Shown: piece after piece, positions 63,303-64,000 of the stretch
How positions within the stretch are numbered: the stretch's first letter is position 1
Layout: each line of letters begins with the position of its first letter
Assembly: GCF_005144885.1 (NCBI RefSeq)
Contig: NZ_CP039690.1
Location: 3,733,001 to 3,797,000 of the forward strand
DNA length: 64,000 nt
From: Phreatobacter stygius
GTDB lineage: Bacteria; Pseudomonadota; Alphaproteobacteria; Rhizobiales; Phreatobacteraceae
Direction of reading: 5' to 3'
Notes under the pieces: generated by a model
Told to the model about the DNA's origin: nothing
The model's input: only the letters and a program-made list of their open reading frames with translations
Database searches by the model: none
Made by a program: the position numbers and the translations under genes

Positions 63303-64000
63303 TCAGCCGATCCTGAGCCGCTCGGCTTCCATCGCGGCCGTGGCCCGCTCGACCATTTCATTGCCGGTCAGGCCTGGCGGTATCGCCGGCAGATAGGACA
63401 CGACAATGGTGCCGGGGCGCCGGGCGCCGCCGGAAATGCCCCAGAAACGGCCCGAATTCACCACCACCGGCAGCACCGGCACGTCGAGCCTTGCATAGAT
63501 CATCTCGACGCCGCGCTTGAAGTCGATCGGTTCGTCCGGGCTCTTGCGCGTGCCTTCCGGAAAGACCAGAACCGGCCGGCCCTCGGCCAGCGCCGTCTTC
63601 GCGCCGTCGATCATCCTGCGCAGCGCCTGGGTGCCGAGCTCCCGGTCGATGGTGATCATCGGCTGGTTTCTCAGATACCAGCCGAACACCGGCACCTTGA
63701 GCAATTCCTTCTTGGCGACCACGGCGACATCGGGAAACAGCACGTTGGCGGCCAGCGTCTCCCAGGTCGACTGGTGGTTGCTCAAGACGATGCAGGGGCC
63801 GGCTGGCCGGTTTTCCAGGCCACGCTCGACATAATCGAGCCCGACGACATGTTTCAGAAGGAACAGCGCGCCGCGCACCCAGCGCCGCGACACCGAGCGG
63901 ACCATGCGCGGCGAGCCGACCAGCATGAGCACCGGAATGAAAGCGCCGAACAGCGCGGTCCACAGGCCGAACAGGATGTCGAACGTCTTCGAGCGAATGG
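63303..64000 (-). CDS. lysophospholipid acyltransferase family protein (PlsC-like), N-terminus cut by window end
   Basis: Membrane-associated acyltransferase that transfers an acyl chain to lysophosphatidic acid in phospholipid synthesis. The frame is open to base 64000 and reads IRSKTFDILFGLWTALFGAF before the region with the catalytic motif NHQSTWETL (His and acidic residue four apart). The second motif FPEGTRKSPDEP and the MITIDRELGTQALRRMIDGA segment fit PlsC. About 231 residues are present and only a few N-terminal residues are probably missing. It is unrelated to the IclR operon, from which it is separated by about 200 bases. Confidence 0.93.
   Translation of the reverse strand, partial: IRSKTFDILFGLWTALFGAFIPVLMLVGSPRMVRSVSRRWVRGALFLLKHVVGLDYVERGLENRPAGPCIVLSNHQSTWETLAANVLFPDVAVVAKKELLKVPVFGWYLRNQPMITIDRELGTQALRRMIDGAKTALAEGRPVLVFPEGTRKSPDEPIDFKRGVEMIYARLDVPVLPVVVNSGRFWGISGGARRPGTIVVSYLPAIPPGLTGNEMVERATAAMEAERLRIG

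Overview
This is a GC-rich window with codon use and gene families typical of an alphaproteobacterium, most likely Hyphomicrobiales (Rhizobiales). The pointers are the dominance of solute transport genes, the abundance of GntR, LacI and IclR regulators, and a dispersed palindromic repeat of the kind common in Bosea- and Bradyrhizobium-like genomes. The order-level placement is an inference. I saw no rRNA, tRNA, CRISPR array, phage gene or transposase. The window looks like chromosomal nutrient-scavenging territory built from transporter-regulator-enzyme modules.

Layout. (1) 1-4748, minus: a GntR/UTRA (PhnF-like) regulator followed by a sugar or glycerol-phosphate type ABC importer (ATPase, two permeases, Tat-exported binding protein cut by the window edge). 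(2) 5190-14169, plus: a peptide-type (Dpp/Opp) ABC importer, a second unrelated family 5 binding protein and a GMC flavin oxidoreductase. (3) 17473-14490, minus: an MHS-type MFS transporter, an SDR dehydrogenase and a polysaccharide-deacetylase/cyclic-imidase family hydrolase. (4) 17855-21208, plus: a polar amino acid ABC importer. (5) 25384-21230, minus: a sulfonate/taurine-type ABC importer whose binding protein carries an in-frame stop, then OsmC and an aldo-keto reductase; a flavin monooxygenase and a GST-like gene run divergently from it (25731-27894). (6) 35332-28199, minus: a second Dpp-type importer with two tandemly duplicated binding proteins. It faces a LacI regulator, amidase, aldo-keto reductase and FucU/RbsD mutarotase (35561-39533), and LacI-type operators lie between the two arms. 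(7) 39642-49079, plus: FCD-GntR regulator, TRAP transporter, second GntR, family III CoA-transferase, MmgE/PrpD protein, enoyl-CoA hydratase and an orphan TctC-type binding protein, probably organic-acid catabolism through CoA thioesters. (8) 54193-49076, minus: an RND drug efflux pump (adaptor, pump, TetR repressor) with an AcrR-like operator upstream. (9) 63076-55089, minus: an IclR-controlled operon of a fused hydantoinase/5-oxoprolinase, an OPT-family transporter, a DUF1177 protein and an AroM protein. (10) 63303-64000, minus: a PlsC acyltransferase cut by the window end.

The most interesting parts are module 9, a coherent but functionally undefined set in which AroM shows the two-cysteine pattern of Asp/Glu/hydantoin racemases and DUF1177 has features reminiscent of a dinuclear metallopeptidase; module 6, where sugar-type regulation and sugar enzymes are combined with a peptide-type importer and an amidase; and the nested 38-bp inverted repeat that fills the convergent gap at 27912-28180.
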